DNA from: Sphagnum compactum
Taxonomy: Eukaryota; Bryophyta; Sphagnopsida; Sphagnales
Assembly (NCBI GenBank): GCA_965153455.1
Contig: OZ234495.1
Location: 23,060,875 to 23,124,874, forward strand
Reading direction: 5' to 3'
Length of the DNA stretch: 64,000 nucleotides
Position 1 is the stretch's first letter. Every line of letters begins with the position of its first letter. The notes below the pieces were generated by a model. The model was not told the DNA's origin. It ran no database searches and worked only from the letters and a program-made list of their open reading frames with translations. Positions 59,220 to 64,000 of the stretch are shown here, one piece after another. The translations under genes and the position numbers were made by a program.

Positions 59220-62200
59220 CTTAGGGAAAAAAATCACTATGTCATGAAAGTGAGCCCCGAGCAACCTTGCATCTACCCTTCAATGCCTTTCATTTAGATC
59301 TTCTTTGGCCTTGTTTTTTCTCGTGCATCCCTTTTGCTTTGCAGTGAAAGGTGTAGTTAATTTTTTGTCTCCCCTTCAATTCAATCCCTTCACTTGGGAT
59401 CTTTTTGACATGGTTGCCTGACACTTATTCCTTTTGTTTCCACAATGATATCTCCCCCATCCCCTTAGGGGTGGATTAGATGGGCATCAGGAAACTAGGA
59501 TATGTTTTCAATGATTCCTTTTAAGCAATTGGGAAGATCTTCAAGCAAAACATCTTCTCAATGCATAAGTGCTTGTGGCGACACTACCTACAGATCAGGC
59601 TCTTGTGGTGATTGTGCCCTTTGTAGATCCTACACCCATCCTTCCCCATGCTTGTCGGCTTGGGCAAAGCTTAGCCCTTGGGCGTGTAAATGAATTCGCA
59701 CACACTACTAAGGTTTTTGCCCCCATTGCCCTAGCTTCAACATTTTTTGAAATAGTCAACGCCTTATGAACTTTACATCCTTCAAGCTCAAATTCCCTTT
59801 GTTCAGATTCATTGATGAATTTTCAGCCACATGCATACCTTGAGCCTTCTTTTGATTTTTTTAGGTCGACATTCATGCACTTACCCCATTTGTCAACTAG
59901 GAGTCCTTTAGGCATGGTCTTTGAGCATTTCCAAGATTTTTTTGACCTAGAAGATTTAATAAATGGTTTCATTCATGACGCACTCCCAACTCCTTGAAGG
60001 ACTCAAATGTGAGTCCAAGTGAAAGACAGTGGAAGAAGGAGGAGTCGGGACACGCTCCCTAGCTCACAACACTTTGAGGGATAGAGGGGTGTGTTGGAGC
60101 TCCGGGATGGGACTAGGAAGAGTTGACAAGCTTGTTCACTCACACGGGCCTGCACACAACCCACACAAAGTGGTTAGTGCATAGTTGGAGCACCTTTGGT
60201 GCTAGGATGAGCCACGGGCAACACGGACACACAAGACTCACCACGGCCCGGACTTGGGGGGAGCCACCACCTTCCCCCTTATAGTATACTCTGCAGCTTT
60301 CCGTGGAGGCTACATCCAAATGGCTATTTTTCCCGGGACTCCCGCGTGGGAGTTCCGAAATCCCGCCAGTCGGAACTCCTACGACTTTGGAGCCTCATAA
60401 CTTTGCGATCAGACCTCGGATCGAAGTGCGGTCTGAAGCAAAGTTGTAGGTCTCATCGAGAGCTTTCCAACGGTATGTGGCACGTCGTCTGCAGCCAAGT
60501 ACATCGGGTCGATTCCCGACTTTTTCTGGTCAGGAGTCAAATTGGCAGTTTGACTCCCGGCCCTTCTTTTGGCCATAACTTGTGTTTCAGATGTGCGAAT
60601 GAGCAATGCGAGCCCATTTTAGACATCTAAGTTTCAAGAGCTTTCCAATGATATAAAGAACGCCACAAGCCATTGAATTTTGACCCCTCAAATCGGTCTC
60701 TAAAGTTTTGGGAGTCTCCTCAGACTCCATCTCCCAAAGTGGGAGTTGCTTTGGGAGTGTGAGGGTTCACTCCCTCACACTTTCTTACACTCCCGGGAGT
60801 ATGTGATGTGACTCCCGGGTTTCCTCTTGGTCCACGCCCTTGCGACCTCTTTGCCTTGGCTCCCGGGCTTCCTCTTGGCCCACAACCTTGCAACCCCTTT
60901 GCCTTGGTCGCGAGCCCAAAGCTAGGGTTGCGACAATTCAACTCCACTAATTGGTTTCCCATGTGGTTGTAGGTAGTATCCCAAGGTCAGTTGCTCGGAT
61001 TCTTGGTACTATTAAGCTTTCAACTTTGGCCAAACTTTCAGGTGGCGTTCAATCAATAATAGTAGACGAAATGTTTGATTGGTTAATGAATAGGGCATTG
61101 TGGTTTCAATTTTGTGACGCATCTTCTTCGCGTTTATTGCCACATCAATTCGATGTGGTTGTTAGGACCAAGCGTGAAGGGTGAAAGCATATTAAAGTGG
61201 ACCAAAATCGGCAAATCAAAATCCCTTTTGAAAGTCCATTTCTAGTGTATTTGAAATTGACTTAAAATTGACGATGTAAATTTTATTCCCAAAATTCAAA
61301 TTTTTCCAAATTGTTTTTGGGGCCACTATGTTAAAAACCATTTAAAAGGTCTTCCTTGAAACAAAATTAAGAAAATCAACATTTTTTATCCTTTATGGAC
61401 TTTGCGAAATATTTGAAGGGTTGCATATTTTGATTTTATGGAACATAAAAGCTAAAACAATGTTTCGTTCATTAATTGAACCTTTAATGTCCTAAACTTC
61501 AAATATTTTATATCCCAAAGTTTCACATACATTGCATAAACACATTGTGAAATAAAAATCCATATCCAAAATTTTATAGTTTGTGACACTCTGCTTCACC
61601 AAGATTGTAAAGTCCATTACTAATTGAGCATTCATGATTTTGATGTTTTTTTTAATGTTTATAAACTTAATGTGTTAGTTTCACATAAGTGAATCCCTTT
61701 TTGTTATATTCAACAATAGTTAAAAATTGTATGTAAAACCATTCATCAAATTCAAAAAAACTACCATTGTGACTTCCATTATGGTCCATTGTAGTATGCA
61801 ACCACCCTAAGGTTGTGGTTCATGGTATCCGGTCTGCACTAAACATCCATCCCGATTGGGTGGTACTTTAGGTGGACATTAGAAACATTTTCAACTTCAT
61901 TTTGTGTAAGGCCATTTTCTAGGAGCTTTGGGCTATAGGAGGCCAATTATCACAACTTTTCCCTTTTGTTCATGTTTTTTATGTTCTAAAGTCTCCTTTG
62001 TTTTAGTCATCATTCCTTTTTGAGAAAATTTTGTCCTCCTTTTGTCTATTGGTGCACTCCAAGGCAATCTACTTGTTAGGTCCTTTTTTGTTCTTGCCCA
62101 CTTTTGTGCTTTGCATTGCTCCTTAGGGGTTTTTCCTTTTTGTATTGTCCCTTCTTTAACTAATGACACCCCACATCCTTGGCCTCGCTTTTATCATCTC

Positions 62201-63975
62201 AAGATTCTTCTTTCGTTCATTTCATCTCCCAATTAGTGTCTATGGGGCTAGCCATTTAACCCCACAAGTGTTCAGCTTGGTCCCTTTTAGGCCTCCCTCC
62301 TGAATTCTCTCCTCTTAGTTTTTGTTACCCTACAAATGGCATCAAGGTTTTAGGTAGACCTTTTAGTTCTATTTCTTTCTCCATTTCCTTTTTGTAGGCC
62401 ACCTTAGATGAGGATGTTCGGGATGTTGAGGTGCTCCTAAGGTTCATGGATGTTTATGTTGCTTTTGGTATCCTTTAAATCAATGTTTCACCCAAAGGCC
62501 TTTCTATTGTTGCACTCCTTCCTCCCCTTTTTGGGCTTTTGGCACCAATTTGTGGTTTTTGATTCAACCCTTATGGGGTTTTTGGGAGGTTTTTAGGTCG
62601 AGGTGTTTAGGTCCAAGTTTTTAAAAGTGCCCCAGGTTTCTTTAGTGTGTTGATAAATTTTTCTCCCCATTTCTTCTAAAAGGGTAGGCCTCATTTCCTT
62701 TAAGGTTATCATGTTGACAACCTATCTTAGGAGTTGGGTGCGCATTGCCCTTGTCATCGCATCAAGATTCTTGGTAGATTCTCAGCTATTCATATTAGAG
62801 GTGATAGGCCAAATAGTTTAGGTTTGTCCCATTCCAATCTCATTTGAGGTTTGTGTAAAAGTTTTTTTGTACGATGGTAGCATCAAGTGTACCCCCCCAT
62901 TGAGCAGCTTGTAGAAAAAGGCGTAGATCGGCTTCATGATAGCATTTTAGAAAGTTTGCACGTTAATTCTTTTTCTAGCATCCTTTTTTATTTGCATTCA
63001 AATTCGCATTACACACATTTGAAATCTTATGCATGGCTGAAAATGGGAGCTTGGTTGTCTCTTTGTCAAATCATTTTTTTTCCGTTTGGTCATAGATGTT
63101 TTCTCCTCCATAGTGCGCACTAAGTTGGGCCTCCCCCTTCCATTGGCCTTTGGTTTGTCAAATTGCATATGTGGCCAACCTTTAAACCCCATGGGAATTC
63201 ATCTTTTTTGTTGCACTCATGGTAGGGAAAGGACAATGTCCCATGATGTTGTGTGAAATGCCTTTGCATCCATCTTGAGAGATGTTGGTTAACATGTTGC
63301 ATGTGAGCAGACCCACGTTCTTCCACTTCTTACCCTCCAATCCTCACACCAACCAATCAACATTGTGTTTTTGGTTGATGACGTTCGCATATTGATCAAT
63401 GTTGTCATTGTTGACCCCATTCAAATGAACTTGATTTTGTGTGTTGCATTGTTTCGAGGATGGCCACAACAATGGCGAGTTAAGAAAAAAAGGATTTTAT
63501 CAAAATCAATACCTTGCAAACTTGTTTATTCTTCTCATTATTGAGGTCTTTGGGTGTTTACATCAATAAGTTAATAATTATTTTCATCATTATGCTAGCA
63601 TGACATGTGTTGCAAAAGGCTCCAAAGGCCCTCCTCTTTTGATTTTGTGTGCATTTTATAAGCAAAGGATGTCAGTGATGTTACAATGAGAAGCTGCCTC
63701 TATTTCGAGGCGAGCCATTGGAAAGGACAACTCAATCGGTCTAGAGACCTGGTCTCCCTCACACTGTACCCCTTCCATCACTAAAAAGGACAACTCAATT
63801 TGTCTAAAGACCAACCATTTTTTTAACTTGCGTTGGAGCATGGGTGGCATTCATCTCACCAGAGATTTAGCGCCACCTCACCAGAGATTTAGCATGACGG
63901 ACGGTGATCCCACAGAAAATTTAGCTTTAATGGCACGACAAGTTTCCACGAAACTGTCAAAATGATAGAAAACTA
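59220..63975 (+). pseudogene. Decayed reverse-transcriptase retroelement, right copy
   Basis: Plus-strand mirror of the left copy. It carries LSLGRVNEFAHTTKVF-type sequence (59660-59730), FMHLPHLSTRSPLGMVFEHF (59870-59935), then, beyond an inserted LTR, GGVQSIIVDEMF and LLPHQFDVVVR (61045-61165). SFFVLAHFCALHCSLG and PSLTNDT follow (62080-62170), where related RTs have an Asp-Asp active-site box. LKSYAWLKMGAWLS is near 63020 and EVFGCLHQ is near 63550. Loss of one Asp at PSLTNDT and many frame breaks show it is dead. It covers more of the C-terminus than the left copy and runs almost to the window end. Solo LTR copy 3 interrupts it at 59976. Confidence 0.72.
59976..60935 (+). mobile_element. 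Solo LTR, copy 3, inserted in the right RT copy
   Basis: A 960-bp unit from TGACGCACTCCC to GGGTTGCGACA, flanked by ATTCA on both sides (59971-59975 and 60936-60940). The left RT copy shows the matching uninterrupted site near 3880-3884 (ATCCA on the minus strand). The LTR therefore entered after the RT copies had separated. It has the family's TATA-like block (CTTATAGTATAC, about 60279) and ACATCCAAATGGCTATTTTT. Confidence 0.93.
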
Positions 63976-64000
63976 GTAGAAAACTGTCCTCAACAGGAGA

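Overview
The window looks like nuclear DNA of a land plant with a large, repeat-rich genome. A gymnosperm or another non-flowering lineage is my guess from the mix of old repeats, not something the sequence proves. Three intact or nearly intact genes with GT-AG introns sit between about 13.2 and 25.2 kb. Nearly everything else is decayed mobile DNA, satellites or AT-rich sequence. No tRNA, rRNA or CRISPR locus was recognised. Family names rest on protein motifs read by eye; no database search was run.

Layout. 0.03-0.38 kb: a small terminal-inverted-repeat element. 1.4-4.6 kb (minus) and 59.2-64.0 kb (plus): two decayed copies of one reverse-transcriptase element in opposite orientation at the two window ends. 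A 5' module next to the first copy (4.6-5.7 kb) recurs alone at 33.8-35.0 kb. 6.25-9.66 kb: a broken L1-type LINE (minus). 9.67-12.0 and 26.9-29.5 kb: two inverted copies of a 2.3-2.5 kb repeat that bracket the gene island. 29.5-36.8 kb: a dead hAT-like transposase, a 47-bp minisatellite and a broken multi-part ORF. 36.8-42.8 kb: AT-rich DNA and a 60-bp minisatellite. 42.9-43.1 kb: one exon-like piece of a short-chain dehydrogenase. 47.4-49.4 kb: a broken transposase-like gene. 49.7-57.4 kb: a 51-bp minisatellite beside a roughly 390-bp tandem satellite, the latter split by a 4.85-kb CACTA transposon. Four solo LTRs of one family, each with its own 5-bp target duplication, lie at 16.3, 43.5, 44.5 and 60.0 kb.

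Genes. A thylakoid TatA/Tha4 protein-translocase subunit (minus, 3 exons, 183 aa) and a small chloroplast-type protein of unknown role (plus, 3 exons, 202 aa) have starts 3.8 kb apart and point away from each other. The second gene converges on a 12-exon organelle-type PPR gene (minus) resembling Arabidopsis At4g35850. All introns of the three genes close in frame. The one defect is a one-base frame break in the putative targeting-peptide region of the PPR gene. The three genes have organelle-type products, but nothing in the sequence shows that they act together.
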